From Neurospora crassa OR74A (taxonomy: Eukaryota > Ascomycota > Sordariomycetes > Sordariales > Sordariaceae), in NCBI RefSeq assembly GCF_000182925.2, contig NC_026503.1:4712001-4776000 (forward strand): DNA of 64,000 nt, written 5' to 3'. The stretch's first letter is position 1, and every line of letters begins with the position of its first letter. The notes under the pieces are model-generated. The model searched no databases, was not told where the DNA came from, and saw only the letters and a program-made list of their open reading frames with translations. This document shows positions 10,173 through 22,051 of this stretch, one piece after another. The position numbers and the translations under genes were made by a program.

Positions 10173-11762
10173 ATGAGCTCTCCACCGTTATCTCCCCTGT
10201 CGCCCTTGTCGCCCACTCTGGGCAATATCCCCATCAAGTGGAGACGGGTGTCCGAGACGGGGACGGGGGCCTTCAGGAACCGGATCCCCACGCAGCTTCG
10301 GCGGGCCCTCCCTCTGTACGCCGTCGTCGCCGTCCTCCTCTTCCTCATGTTCAACGCCCACGTCGTGACATTGCCTCCCTCGGCCAGCAGCATACTCAAC
10401 GGCCATCATCAACAACAGCCTGCTGACCATGGCTTCCCCAAGAAGATCTGGCAATCCTGGAAGGTCGACCCCTACAACATGGCCACTCGCGACCTCAACA
10501 CGGCCAAGACGTGGACCAGCAAGAACCCGGGCTACCGCTACGAGCTCTTGACGGATAACAACGACATGGTCTACGTGGAAGAGCAGTATGGTCCCCACGG
10601 AATCAACCGCCCAGACATTATCGACTTTTATCGCGCCGTCAACATCTCCATCATCAAAGCCGACTTGCTGCGGTACCTCATCATGTACGCCGAAGGTGGC
10701 GTCTACGCCGACATTGACGTTGAGGCTCTGCGGCCCATCAAACGATTCGTGCCTGAACGCTACTGGGACTCGCTTTCGGAAATCGACATGGTGGTCGGCA
10801 TCGAGATCGACCAGCCCGAATTCCGCGACCACCCGATTTTGGGGTCCAAATGCATGTCCTTCTGCCAATGGACCTTCATGTGCAAGCCTCGGTTACCCGT
10901 CATGCTCAACCTCGTCGAAAACATCATGACCTGGCTTAACTCGCTTGCCGCACAGCAACAGGTCCACCTCTCGGAACTGCACCTCGACTTTGACGAAGTC
11001 ATTTCCGGCACGGGACCCTCGGCTTTCACCATTGCGTTGCTGAAGGAAATGAATCGCATCTCTCATAGCCCAAAGGAAATCACCTGGGATAATTTCCACG
11101 CCATGGACGAATCCAAGGTCGTTTCCCGCGTGCTGGTACTAGACGTCGAAGCCTTTGCCGCTGGCCAGGGCCACTCGGACTCAGGTAACCACAATGCCCG
11201 CGGTGCGTTGGTCAAGCATCACTACCACGCATCGAATTGGCCGTCCAAACACCCGCGCTACGCACACCCCGTGTACGGCGAGGTCGAGAGATGTAATTGG
11301 GATTTGGCCTGCGTGCAGAAGTGGGATCGCGACGTGGAGGCGTACAAGTCGCTTTCGATTGAAGAGCAAAACAAGTTAAAGGAGGAAAGGAGGATGGAGC
11401 TGGAGAAGTTGCGGGAGCAGCAGCTGAAGGAACAGGAGCAGGCGATCCGGCTGGAGCAGTTTGGCGAGGCGGTGCGCAAGGCGGAGGAAGAGCAGAGGAG
11501 GAGAGAGGAGTTGGAGAGGGAGATGAAGGAACGGATGAGGGTCGAGGATCAGGCGCTGAAGCCGCTGCATCCGGAGCAGGCCGGGGCGGAGGAGAAGAAG
11601 GAGGGGGAGGAGTTGATTATGTTTGGGGGAAGGCCGGTGCCGGGGCAGGGGCAGGACATGGGCGCAATTGGAGAGGGGGAGCAGAAGAAGGTGGTGGAGC
11701 AGCAGCAGCCGGTGTTTGGACAGCCGATGCCGCAGAATGATAAACCGTTTGGTGGGTTGTGA
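10173..11762 (+). CDS. GT32 (OCH1-like) glycosyltransferase
   Basis: A 529-residue single-exon protein starting at ATG 10173. A Pro/Ser-rich cytosolic tail is followed by a signal anchor (about residues 45-62, ALPLYAVVAVLLFLMF), giving type II Golgi topology. The GT32 'glycosyltransferase sugar-binding region containing DXD' fold follows: FPKKIWQSWK near 88-97, then RYLIMYAEGGVYADIDVEAL with the metal-binding DxD at D180-I-D182. The family transfers mannose or other sugars from nucleotide-sugars to N-glycans or glycolipids; OCH1 starts the outer mannan chain. A charged Glu/Arg/Lys-rich coiled-coil tail (about residues 395-460) and a Gly/Gln/Pro-rich end extend beyond the usual catalytic part. 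The upstream DNA is CT-rich. Family call is secure; acceptor sugar unknown. Confidence 0.93.
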   Translation: MSSPPLSPLSPLSPTLGNIPIKWRRVSETGTGAFRNRIPTQLRRALPLYAVVAVLLFLMFNAHVVTLPPSASSILNGHHQQQPADHGFPKKIWQSWKVDPYNMATRDLNTAKTWTSKNPGYRYELLTDNNDMVYVEEQYGPHGINRPDIIDFYRAVNISIIKADLLRYLIMYAEGGVYADIDVEALRPIKRFVPERYWDSLSEIDMVVGIEIDQPEFRDHPILGSKCMSFCQWTFMCKPRLPVMLNLVENIMTWLNSLAAQQQVHLSELHLDFDEVISGTGPSAFTIALLKEMNRISHSPKEITWDNFHAMDESKVVSRVLVLDVEAFAAGQGHSDSGNHNARGALVKHHYHASNWPSKHPRYAHPVYGEVERCNWDLACVQKWDRDVEAYKSLSIEEQNKLKEERRMELEKLREQQLKEQEQAIRLEQFGEAVRKAEEEQRRREELEREMKERMRVEDQALKPLHPEQAGAEEKKEGEELIMFGGRPVPGQGQDMGAIGEGEQKKVVEQQQPVFGQPMPQNDKPFGGL

Positions 11763-12182
11763 GTGACGGATGGGACGGGGGAAACATATCGATGGTTATC
11801 GCATACATGGAGTTTGGGGTTGCTTTCAGACTTTGGCTTCTGGTAAATACTTTTGTTACTTGGGCTGTCGTCCATTGTACAATTGATGAGTACTGTAGTG
11901 TACCTACTAGGTATAAAGGCACACAAATGGGAGGATGCGAGTAAATGCAGATGGATAAAGTACATATGCTCACACACTCTTTCCCTTCTTTCACTCCTTC
12001 CTTCTGTAGCTCCCTCGCGTGACTGCGGTCCGACATCTCCGACGCTCTGCATGCGAATGCCTTTTCTCCTCTTCATACCGCATCAAGTTATCGCAGCTGA
12101 AGTAGAACGGGCGCCATGGAGTATCAACATGTTTTGAGGCTTATGAGGAGTTTTGGTCCAAAATAAATGCACAAAATACCAC

Positions 12183-12256
12183 GGTCCGATGGTGTAGTTG
12201 GTTATCACGTCAGTCTAACACACTGAAGGTCCCCAGATCGAGCCTGGGTCGGATCA
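12183..12256 (+). tRNA. tRNA-Val (anticodon AAC)
   Basis: A 74-nt intronless cloverleaf. The acceptor stem GGTCCGA pairs with TCGGATC (one G-T wobble), followed by discriminator A at 12256. The anticodon stem TCAGT/ACTGA encloses the loop CTAACAC with anticodon AAC. The T arm is CCCAG-ATCGAGC-CTGGG. A T-rich tract follows at about 12260-12280, which fits an RNA polymerase III terminator. Confidence 0.96.
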
Positions 12257-13646
12257 TCTTCTTTTTATTGTTGTTTTTCCTCCGTGATGGTGGATGTCTC
12301 CACTTTGTCCCTATCTCTCGTGTGAAATCGCCTCTCCCATTTTTTTCCCTTTGATCATCTTCGTTGACTTCGCTGACTTGGTGTGTGAAGCGGGAAGAGC
12401 CGTTCCGCTATGTGACTTGCAGATAGCGTATCTCCAAGCATGTAGTCACCCAAGTGCCTGTTTCACGCACTACTAGCGCTGGACTGGCAGTGGCAGCTGA
12501 TGACTCTCAGGAAGCAACACTATGGGAGTCACTACTCTTCACCGCGCCGCCACTAGTGTACATGCACGGCTCATGGTATTGTGCTTTACACCAGGCTGCT
12601 GTCCAGACTCTTCTTTTGAGTTCAGCCAAGCACGATGACCCCAAAGCCGTCTTTCAGATCTTGATAGTGTCGGGGTGACAACTTTCCCTTCTCGTGTGCT
12701 GAAAAGCGCGCTTGTTAAGTTGATGTAACCAGGATGGTTTTCCCTTTTCAGATCGCCGACAGCAGTACGTTCGTTTGTGGCCGCTCGAACACCGGGTAAT
12801 AGGTAGTGGAATCCTTTGCGTAATTACTCGCATGACAAAGGAAAAGAATCGACTATGAAGCCAGAAAGTTGGAGAGTGCCGCTGTAACAAGGTACTTCCC
12901 TGAGCACATGGACAACGTTGAGCCACAGCAGAGGTAAACTTGTCCATGGGCTATACCATACGTAAAAGATGCGGTCTAACTTGGACTGACCAGTTCAAGC
13001 AGCAGTGGCTTCGAATCATGAAACGGTGCGCCGCTTGAGGGAGTTTAGGAGAAAAGGATATATACGTCTTTTGCTCGTATGTGCTTGTATGGGAGTCAAC
13101 GCTTTCGCCTGCTCATCGCTTCCATCTCTCGTTTTCTCTTATAGTTCCTCGTAGTTGAACGGTAGCGTTCAGTCCCGTGGCTCTCGGCGTCGTGTCGTAC
13201 ACGCTTGGTACTCCCATGAATGCAGACGTTGTTCGGTCTGGCCTTCGGAGGACATCTCTCATCGTGGTAGTAGATAGATCGCGCGTGCTCCTGGGTGTAG
13301 GGACAGAGATGCCATACAAGCAACAACCGTAAGCTGACAGGAGTGTTCGTGCGGATATTATTTGCTTGTAGACAACTCTCATGTGCGCAGTACGTTCATA
13401 GGCGGCTCGTTCGTCAGCAGCTCATGTGTCGGTCGCTCGCTCATTCGGGATGCTTCGTTCGTGGATGGGATTCTCAGGGATGGTTCGCTCGAGAATGATT
13501 TGTTCGGGAATAGTTCTTTCGTGGATGGTCGACTTGGCCGGAGAGGGTTCGCTAATAAACTGTGCATTTACAGTCGGGTGCCCGTGGATATTCTCTCGTG
13601 CGTTTCGTTGAGCGTGGGAACTCCAAGCCCCTCATTTATTCCTGTT
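12257..13646. other. Intergenic; possible repeat-bearing exon on minus strand
   Basis: No firm gene. On the minus strand at about 13426-13550 a frame encodes degenerate repeats of the type ERTIPE and HERSIPNE. It may be a downstream exon of the doubtful gene at 13647-14468, because an acceptor-like TTAG precedes it. Splicing cannot be settled from the sequence. Confidence 0.35.
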
Positions 13647-14468
13647 TTAAAATTCCTCGTTAGCAGTGATCGTGATACCAGCGGAACCAGTCATTGAGGT
13701 CACTCCCTGAGACGCCTCCTCTTCGACCGTGGGATTACCCATTCTTGTCGATCCCAAACCCTTACTATCTCGGTGGCTCTCACACGGTCGTCGAAGCTGT
13801 ATAACCGCCAGAATCAGGTGGTCAACCGTTGCCAAAGACGTGAGAGGACGAAGCACTGACTTCTTGCTTCCTTCGTAGCGTGAACTCCCAGGCATGAAAG
13901 TCATCGACGACTGAAAGGCGTCAGTAACGCCTTCTACTTGCGAGCGCTTGCCGAAGTCACTCTCCATAGGTACAATGATATTTGCCCGCGGTAGCTTGTC
14001 TTGTCTGTCATAGAACGCGTCGATTCTACCGTTGCCAGTCAACCTCCGGCAGCTCGCGTGGCCGAGGGTTGAGATGGTATAGGTGTCGCCTGCCGTGCTG
14101 TTTGCCGTGAAAAGAACGGTTGCTCGAAGAGTCGTCGGCGCCGGGGTTGTTCTTGATGGATGCGAGAGGACGGGGCTGAAGAAAGACCGATGACTACGTG
14201 AAAGGACATCATCAGTTGTACTTAGATCGCGCTGGACTTGGAGTCGCGTGGTGTTGAGATAGGAGACTGGCGTCGGCGCTCGGGAGGCCGGCGAAAACCA
14301 CAACACCGCTACGGGGATGGTCCAGCCGCTTGGTTGAATTGCTGTATGATATCGCTTCCACACAACGGTCGCGTTCATCCTTGATGAGGCGGTTCTTGTG
14401 TTATCGTCATACAGGTGAACGTCTGACATACCGATGTGCCAAGCTGCCGGATCCGTGAGTGTAACCAT
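13647..14468 (-). CDS. Doubtful hypothetical protein
   Basis: A 273-codon frame from ATG 14468 with mixed, coding-like codon use but no recognised domain, signal peptide or membrane segment. It is rich in Thr, Ser and Arg, with many Asn-x-Thr/Ser sequons. A GTATCA donor-like site followed by GCTAAC lies just before the stop, so the real gene may splice onward into the ER-x-IPE repeat region at about 13426-13550. It could also be a chance frame. It is divergent from the FSH hydrolase gene at 14809. Confidence 0.35.
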   Translation of the reverse strand: MVTLTDPAAWHIGMSDVHLYDDNTRTASSRMNATVVWKRYHTAIQPSGWTIPVAVLWFSPASRAPTPVSYLNTTRLQVQRDLSTTDDVLSRSHRSFFSPVLSHPSRTTPAPTTLRATVLFTANSTAGDTYTISTLGHASCRRLTGNGRIDAFYDRQDKLPRANIIVPMESDFGKRSQVEGVTDAFQSSMTFMPGSSRYEGSKKSVLRPLTSLATVDHLILAVIQLRRPCESHRDSKGLGSTRMGNPTVEEEASQGVTSMTGSAGITITANEEF

Positions 14469-14808
14469 GAGACTTCATGCCGCTTTGGGAGATATAAGCT
14501 GCAAGGGCCCTTTGTACCACCTACGTTGTACTACAACTTCAGACGTATGGCTGCCGGAAATCAGACATCGGCGAGATTTGGGCTTGATGTGCTGAAAAGT
14601 CTCCGTAGAAGAACCGACCTTCTTCCATTCCGGTTGCCTTCCTAGATCTCGTTCTCGTTAGTTTCTCATAGCACTTCTAGCTCTCGCGATACCAAATCTA
14701 GATATACCTTAACATAAGATCGATCACATTGTCGAGATCGGCTCGCGACGGGCAAGCGCACACGGCCAGTCTCTTTGAACGGCAGCCCAAAAGCTTCGAG
14801 TGGTAACC

Positions 14809-15471
14809 ATGCGACCCAAAATCCTTATGATCCACGGTGGCGGTACCACGCCGGACATCTTCCGCATCCAAGCCCGCAAGCTCGACGCTGCCCTCTCCCA
14901 GTTCTTTGACCTCCACTACGTTTCGGCTCCCATCGAGTGTCCCGCTGGTCCTGGAGTCCTCCCTTTCTTCGCCGGCATGGAGCCCTTTCTGAAGTGGATG
15001 CACGACCAACCGCCAGATCTCGAGGACCTCGACACGTTCCCAGCTCTTGACGATATGCTCCGAGTATTCCACACCGAAGGTCCGTTCGACGGTGTCGTCG
15101 CCTTTTCGCAGGGTGCAAAAGCGGCTCTGCATCTCCTGCGACACCTTGAGCGGGAGAGGGGTGGAGACACAGCGGTTGATTTCGTCATCACGGTGTGTCC
15201 GACTTGTCCGTTTCAAGGGATCAAGGACCCGAAGGATCGAAGGAGCCCGTATGCGAAGGCGTGCTTGGAGCTGGGCAAGGTGCAGACCGAAAGTATCCAT
15301 GTGCTGGCGAGCGGCGATCCGTATAACTACGAGAGCGAGTCGATGATCGAGTTCTTTGAGCCGTCGGCGAGGAAGGTGTTCAGGATCGAGGGCGGACATC
15401 ACATGCCGATGGATGATGGGTTCAACAGGAAGTTGGCAGCGATGGCGGCGAGGATCTATAATGGGATATGA
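14809..15471 (+). CDS. FSH-family serine hydrolase (alpha/beta fold)
   Basis: A 220-residue protein. The frame extends to a GTG at 14800, but the ATG at 14809 gives the family-typical N-terminus MRPKILMIHGGG, with the HGGG loop. The nucleophile motif is AFSQG with Ser100; the acid is Asp170 in LASGDPYNY; the base is His197 or His198 in EGGHHMP. This matches the FSH1/ovarian-tumour-suppressor-2 (OVCA2)-like hydrolases, which cleave small esters or thioesters. In fungi they appear both as housekeeping enzymes and as release enzymes in secondary-metabolite clusters. No polyketide synthase or peptide synthetase lies nearby, so a metabolite role is not suggested. Length is normal for the family and all three catalytic residues are present. 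Confidence 0.92.
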   Translation: MRPKILMIHGGGTTPDIFRIQARKLDAALSQFFDLHYVSAPIECPAGPGVLPFFAGMEPFLKWMHDQPPDLEDLDTFPALDDMLRVFHTEGPFDGVVAFSQGAKAALHLLRHLERERGGDTAVDFVITVCPTCPFQGIKDPKDRRSPYAKACLELGKVQTESIHVLASGDPYNYESESMIEFFEPSARKVFRIEGGHHMPMDDGFNRKLAAMAARIYNGI

Positions 15472-18400
15472 TTGGTTTTGGCCTCGGTGGCTATTCGGGA
15501 TTCGTGTCGAGGAGGATGGTGTCGGGAAGGATCGTATAGAGATGGACAAGAGACGTCGGGCTAGCTCATGGAGAAGAGGCAAGACGGGTTGGGGGACACG
15601 AGGAGACGCTTTGCCAAACGATGGTCCAGAAAACTTGGGGTGATGCGACTGAGCGGGCGGAGATCGAGCGTGTAAATGTTTTGGATGCTTGGGGCTCTTG
15701 TCTCTTCCCCGTCTCTTGTCGCGAATCGGTTCTCTTGACCCGCGAATCTACAATGTCTTCTTTCGCAGGGTGGGCGTTCCGGCAACCGTTCTTGAAGTCC
15801 CATCGCGCCGTGAAACAACTGTTATGGGCGAATGGAGAGACGCAATGGGGATTGTCGAGGGTACGCTTTCGAAGTATGGATGGGCATCGAGAGGGCTTTG
15901 CGCGATGCGATACGAGGGGGCCGAGACCTCGATGGCTTTGTGCTTGTATTTCCTCTCCCATGTCTCACTCCCTGATCTTGCCTGTCTTCGTCATTCCCTA
16001 CGTATCGCTTTGTTTGCCCTGGGTCCCGGTCTTTATCATTCCGCGTGACTGTGATGTCGAGATCTGGTAATGACTGCTTGGCTTGTCTTCTCGCGGGTCG
16101 AGCTCTTTGGAGTTTTTCTGCGAGGTTTGGTTCGAGAGAGTTGAGAGTGCAGCGCTTGACCGAGGGCATCGGGTATCCTTCGCGGCGCGAGGAATCTCGG
16201 AACCGGTATGGCAAGGAGTAACTGAGCGAAATCCTCTGTCCCTTTCAAAGCATCAGCATCGATCGATGTTTAACAGTCATTACGCAGGGCGCGGAGTGCA
16301 GGGAAGCAACATCATGATGATATAGTAATGGAAAGCCATCCTCCAGTTGATGAAGGGTCAATATGAGCAGAACACACTCTATTCTCAACCGACGATGTGT
16401 CCATTTTCACGCAGTGAGTGCGACACCAATGGTGATTGTATAGAAAGGTGAGATAGGACGACGAAAGAGAATTACGAAGGAGAAGTAAAAGGGCAAAGAA
16501 CGGGAAACGAAAACGAAACGCATCAGGAGCATGATATTGATAAAGGAAAAGAGGCTACTCAGCGACGCCTAGACAACGGAGGCCAAGGGCTTTTGGAGAA
16601 GTGGTAACTTGGAGGAAGCCAGCCGCGAGGATTATCGTCCATCGTCGTCCAATCTGCTGCTAACGTTCTGCGACAGACCGACGGGTTCCTCGACTCGATG
16701 CGTCTCTCACGAAGTAGGTCTCGAACAGTAAGAGGTAGGCCGGCTATTAGCAACGATAAGGGCGATGACGTCAGGGTGAGGATGTGAGACGGGGCTTCAT
16801 CCATCAATTATCACGGCCAGCGACGGATCCGAGAGGTATTCGCGGCATTGGATTCGCAGACGCGTTCTCCCGAGCGCATCATTCGAGCTCGGGGGCATCA
16901 TGTACGTATGACTGGCGCAGTCGAGCTCGAACGCCGTCCATGTGGTTCAGGTCGACCGGCTTGATGAGGAGCTCAGTTGGCAAAGGGGGGTTGTTTGCGT
17001 GCTTGCATTTCCCCGGGATGTACGTTGCACGGGGCAACCCGAAGCATCTGCTCTCCTCGCCTCAGTTGAACTGATTTGCGCGACAAGAAGCGTGGGGAGT
17101 ACGGTGTCCCATTTGCGTTAGAAATCCGTCATGGAAAATGCAAAATGGAAGAAGTGATCTTGTTCAGAGTGCCTGCGGGGTAGACATGGCGCGTCGAGTG
17201 GAAGTTGGAGAAATTGGGGTAGATGAGGGGTAAGACCGAGGCGGACCCCGATCGGTGTCGTTACCACGCAGGTACCGTAACAATTGCCTAGTATAGTAGT
17301 GGCCACTGTACGGTAGAAACTGTCGGCAAGATGCATCGATGACAATGGGATTTCTTTCAACAAAAAAGGGACTATGGACAAGCGGGGGCTTGCCGCTTTC
17401 TATTTCCCATTGCTTTGTTAAATCGAGTGGGCATTGTCCGCAACATGCAGGATTCTGGATTTTGGGGTGCATGTGGCCTATGTGACAGTCACAACGCCTT
17501 ACAAGTATGTTACGATGTAGGTAACAATAAATCTCGTAATACCCAGGGGCAGCCCGTCTGCAAGCTGCTGCCTCGCACCTTCTTCATGGAAAACGCATCA
17601 GGACCTCCTGTCATTTTGGCAACTGCAGCTGTGATGGGCTGATGACCTCTGGCTATGCTTCTCACTCCTTCCCTATCTTCCTCGCTTTTTTGGTGTTCTT
17701 TCTGTCTCGCGCATCGCTCATCCAGTTGGGTGCTGGTCATTGCTCCATCTTCCACCTCACGGGCTCAGTGAGGACACTCGCACACGACCAATCCTTCACA
17801 ACTGCATACCAGCTTATTCTGCGGCCACGCTCTACTTAGTTTCCTCTACTTTCAAAGCCATGACCCATTACTATCCTGCCTTTCGTGGTGATCGTGTACC
17901 TCGTCACTCCAATCCCTGCTGTGCTCTGCCCTTGGCGTGAAAACCTTCGGCCTCCCCGATCGTGGTCAAGAGGGCAGCCCCCACATGAAAGTTCGGTTAT
18001 CACAGATAGAGGCTCCAGCGAGAGGCCCGATAACCGACGCTTGCCTCACCACCCATCCCAGATCTGCCAGTTCCCCCTGGCAATTTCCTTGTCGAGTCCA
18101 GTACTTGATGGTTTCTATCCTGGAGTTGTCAGCTCCTGTCACACAGTCCACGTGCCTTCTGCCGCAGTCGGCTTTCTCTGATTCGAATTGCCCTAAAGCC
18201 GCAAAGGATGGCCAGCGACTGTCTCGCTACTTTGTGGGGGCACTTTGTTTCCCGTCATAATAATTTGTATCAGTCTAGTTCGCTTGTCTATTTTGTCGAC
18301 CCTTGCGCTACTTGAGTCTCTTACGCTTGGTTGACATTGCTTGCTTGGTTGTTTCCAACCCTCATTCGCATGTGTCTGTCTAAGCCGCAATCACATGATG

Positions 18401-20541
18401 TATTGCTCATAGTACATCGCTCGTCATGTCTCCATTGCTGCGCTTGTTATGACTCCTACGCGTATAAAGTCCTTGCGTGGCTCTTCGTTTTTCACTCACT
18501 ATTGTCTTCCTTTGGCTACGAAGCCGCCCTATTCTGTGGCCCTAGCAAAAGCAGCCGATCACGATGGAGACAGCGACAATCGGTGCTATGACGATCGCAA
18601 GAATAGGCCGGTAGACCTCATCAATTCGTGTGGTTCAGAAGCTCGTCAAAACCCTCTCTCCCTTCTCAACCTCAAGACTTGGTGATGCTCCTCGCAGTCA
18701 TTCTTCCCAACAGGACCAAAGAGGAGCAGTCAGATTGCATACAGGGATCCAGACAAAGGTCAAGCGACATATTCGGGAGGGCGTTCAAGAAAAGACCACG
18801 TGATGAGAAGGGGTCTAATGGACCGCCGTCTGGATAACTTTGAGCCCGTAGCTAACGGACTTGGCTGGGGGTGGGTTTTCTTGCGATCAACGTTCAGGAG
18901 TTAAGTTTACTCGAGACGCTGCGTTACAAGCCTCATACTGTCCACCATCGCACAAGATCCGTGTTGGAGTAGGAGGATAGCATGATAGCCACAATAACAG
19001 GCCGATTCCTCGAGTCACCAGCACAGCTGATGGTAGCTACGTCTGGTACGGGAGTTGGGCATTCCTCGTCTGTCTCAAGATACCCGAGGCTGAAGTGGGT
19101 AATGATTTTGGGTTGGTTGCTTTCCTACTGATACGGTACGGCTGTTTCGGCCCTGATCATTCCAGTATTTGCTTTCTTCGGCTTCCTCGAATGCTGACCG
19201 TCTTCTCTACACTAGTACAGGGGAAGTAAAGTACGTTGACTCCCCAAGTCCTCCTATTTTGTCCTTATACTTGGCTGTTGTTTGCTCTGCCTTTGCAATG
19301 CTCGGCTTGTCTACTTTCCACCATTGGAAAGTATGCTGTTTCCCAAGTACTATATAGCTGCTTGGTTGTCATGTCCTTTTAGTCCCTGACTAGATTCAGC
19401 TGCCGCCGCGCTAGATGTTGTCCTGGGGGCAGTTCCCGCTTGCACTAAGTGCAGCAAAACACTGCAACGACAGCAAGGCGCCAAGGACCTGTCGGCAACT
19501 ACCATCGAGCTTGGGAGAACACAGTCAAGAAGGTCTTCTTCATTTCTGCGCAGGCAAGTTGATGGACATAATGACCGGTGTGTCATGACAAGAGTGTCGG
19601 TGAGAATAGCGGGGGAGGCCGAATGGTCCGGTCAACCGACTATGTGCAGGTGGCGGCCCATGTTTCAGTATATATCAGCGAGAATTACCTAACTGCCTGA
19701 GGGCCCAAAAACTATAGCAGCAGACAGTGTTAGTCGCCTATCGTGAACGGCGGGGAGGAGGTCCCATCGACTGCAAACCCAGCCCAGGTTGGATCGCGGG
19801 GCGCGCTGATACCACTACCAAAGTCTACGACGAGAGGTCACCAATAATAAAACGCCCCGACTGGCCAGGCCCTGCGTAGTCGTGGGTTGGGGCAAAGAGG
19901 TCCGGTGGCTCGTCTCGGCTCACACGTCCATCTTGTGGGAGCCAACGGTCCCATTCTCGTCCGGACGGGTACCCGATTTACAAGCACCGGCGGGACACAA
20001 CTTCAGCCCCCCTTTGACTGGGCGGCGCTTGTGCTGCGCTTGTACCTCGTGGCTCCTCCACGGAAATTTTAATTTTTCTTTTCTGTTTCGCAACTCGAAC
20101 TCTGTCCTCATCGAGACCAACTCGAAGTTGTCTCAACAGAAGCCGCTTCTTGACGACCCACATACCCTAGAGATTTTGCAGTTTGCAGATTCGGATTATT
20201 CCGCCGTCTTCTCTCTTCATCACCCCACACTTTCCCAAGTCATCCATCGGAACCACAACATACTGACAGTGGTGGAGTCTCCTCCCACCAGAGAGAGACT
20301 TCCCTGTCCTCGGTGGTGATTCCATTTCCATTACTGTACTGCCCACATTGGCACACTCACTTTGAGCGGACGAAGCTCGCGATTCCACGACTTCTTCCCT
20401 TCTCAAATCGACTCTTGTTGGCTTCCACCACAATCGTGAACGACAAAACAGTCGACACTTGGTAGTCACTGTCGCAACAGAACCACTGAAAAGTCTCCCG
20501 TCAAGGCCTCGTCGCTGGATCTCCCACCGACCCCCTCCATC
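15472..20541. other. 5-kb stretch without a supportable gene
   Basis: Both strands show only frames of at most about 150 codons, with no recognisable domain and no consistent splice sites. Sequence composition is unremarkable. The last 400 bases are CT-rich and form the 5' region of gene A at 20542. This stretch separates ordinary genes on the left from the cysteine-rich gene cluster on the right. Confidence 0.5.
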
Positions 20542-21660
20542 ATGGATTTCGTCGCGAACAACAACCCGCCGGCAGAAGTTGTGTACGACAGCTTCCCCGA
20601 CTGGTGGATCACATATGTGGGAACACTGCCGTTATGTGTGAAGTGTAATCAGAACCACCAACATCTTCCCGGAGCTACCAGATGCCTCGAGTGCTTGGGA
20701 AATAAGCCTGGTCCCCTACGCAAGAGGGCCATGTATCGGATTGTGCATGAGGGAGGCATTTACTGTAGCACCTGCTACATCCGTGAGGCCCCCGAGCTTG
20801 GACATTCATGCCCGCGATGCGCCAACTCCAGAGCAGCGAATAAGCTTCAACGGAAGCTAAATGTCTTGCTGGCAGCAGTAATGAGAAGGGTGGAGATGGT
20901 GAACAACGCGGTGGAGTCTGCTGGCAACGCAAACAGCCTTCTCGTCGCCATCGAACATGCTATGAAGGCCGTCACCATGATACCTATCGTCTACGATATT
21001 CTTCAAACCGCGCAAGAGATCTTGAACGATATGGCTGAGCTCGATGCGACGAAGGCAGACGCCGCCACACCGAATATGCTTAGGGTCGTGGAGCAGTACC
21101 AGGATGTCAGAGGTTGGGCAAAGGATACCTTTGTTTCCGCCGCCAGTGCTTGGCTAGAACAGGGCAATTTGAGTCAGGCCTTTTTACAGGCTTTATCCAA
21201 CATCGACGACTTCTTGCCGTCGACACCGCTGCAGCAAGATGCGCAGAACCATTCTATTCAACATGGTGACAACTCCTCTCAAGCCCCAGCCCTTCAGCAT
21301 AACGATGGCCATGCTATGCAGAATGAGAATTACGACGCCGCTCAGCAAAACGACAGTATTGCCAAGTGGAACCTTCAGCCAGCTGCTTCTCAAGTACATA
21401 GCGAGGATCAGCTGCATCTGGCCAACCTCTTCCACGACTATATTCCGGATGACGCCGTTCCTGAACTTATGTCTCAACACCCCGACCAAAACCCTCAGCA
21501 TGGGGACAATCTCTTGATGCACGGGGACAACATCGCTCCGCCGATTGCGCCTAGTGAGACAAACCACAATGATGACCCTGACCCGGACGACATTCTGTTC
21601 AACCCTTATTACCAGAACCAGCAGTACAATCCCCTATATAAGTGGACAGTTGAGTGGTGA
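20542..21660 (+). CDS. Cluster gene A: type I four-CxxC protein with helical and Gln/His-rich tail
   Basis: A 372-residue protein from ATG 20542 (context CATCATGG). The zinc-module candidate is C32xxC35, C48xxC51, C75xxC78 and C90xxC93, i.e. CxxC-x12-CxxC-x23-CxxC-x11-CxxC, the exact spacing seen in cluster genes G, H and I. GNKPGP after the second pair matches NKPGP in G. Unlike the others, the module is near the N-terminus. It is followed by a predicted helical segment (about residues 105-220) and then a disordered Gln/His/Asn/Asp-rich tail with repeated QHGDN-like words. Eight paired Cys would bind two zinc ions. Function unknown; a nucleic-acid or protein-binding role is inference. Adjacent B and A' are decayed relatives in the same orientation. 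Confidence 0.85.
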   Translation: MDFVANNNPPAEVVYDSFPDWWITYVGTLPLCVKCNQNHQHLPGATRCLECLGNKPGPLRKRAMYRIVHEGGIYCSTCYIREAPELGHSCPRCANSRAANKLQRKLNVLLAAVMRRVEMVNNAVESAGNANSLLVAIEHAMKAVTMIPIVYDILQTAQEILNDMAELDATKADAATPNMLRVVEQYQDVRGWAKDTFVSAASAWLEQGNLSQAFLQALSNIDDFLPSTPLQQDAQNHSIQHGDNSSQAPALQHNDGHAMQNENYDAAQQNDSIAKWNLQPAASQVHSEDQLHLANLFHDYIPDDAVPELMSQHPDQNPQHGDNLLMHGDNIAPPIAPSETNHNDDPDPDDILFNPYYQNQQYNPLYKWTVEW

Positions 21661-21709
21661 TCCGCTTGTTTCTTCGAGAGCGGTATCATCTAGGGAGTCA
21701 GCATGATAG

Positions 21710-22051
21710 TTTGAGACGCCACCACAGGAGTGGCAGACTGTTTGGATTGGGGAATACAACCTAATCGACGGAAACCTCATCAACCGCTCCATTGCCGTTC
21801 GTCGTCTCCGGAACGAACTCCTCGAGCTGGCAGAGGAACACCAGAGTGCAAACATCCTGTACGCCGATACCAAGGAGGCCCTCGGTCGTCTTTACGAACA
21901 AGTCAGTCACGCCCGCCTCAATTACGTTCGTAAGGTTACATATTCGGAGTTGCCCATGGTGAAGGGCATTCGCAACCAGGCGGTGAAGACATCTGGGGAG
22001 GAGGCGATATACTTACCGGGCTGGATGTCCCTCGACTCGATCAATAGTTGA
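21710..22051 (+). other. ATG-less 113-codon open frame, exon-like or gene remnant
   Basis: Starting right after an in-frame TAG, this frame runs 113 sense codons to TGA at 22051. Its product looks like real protein: a leucine-rich amphipathic segment (SIAVRRLRNELLELAEEHQS...) followed by YVRKVTYSELPMVKG. No ATG occurs early. Possible readings are a 3' exon of an unseen transcript or part of a decayed cluster copy just after gene A. Confidence 0.4.
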
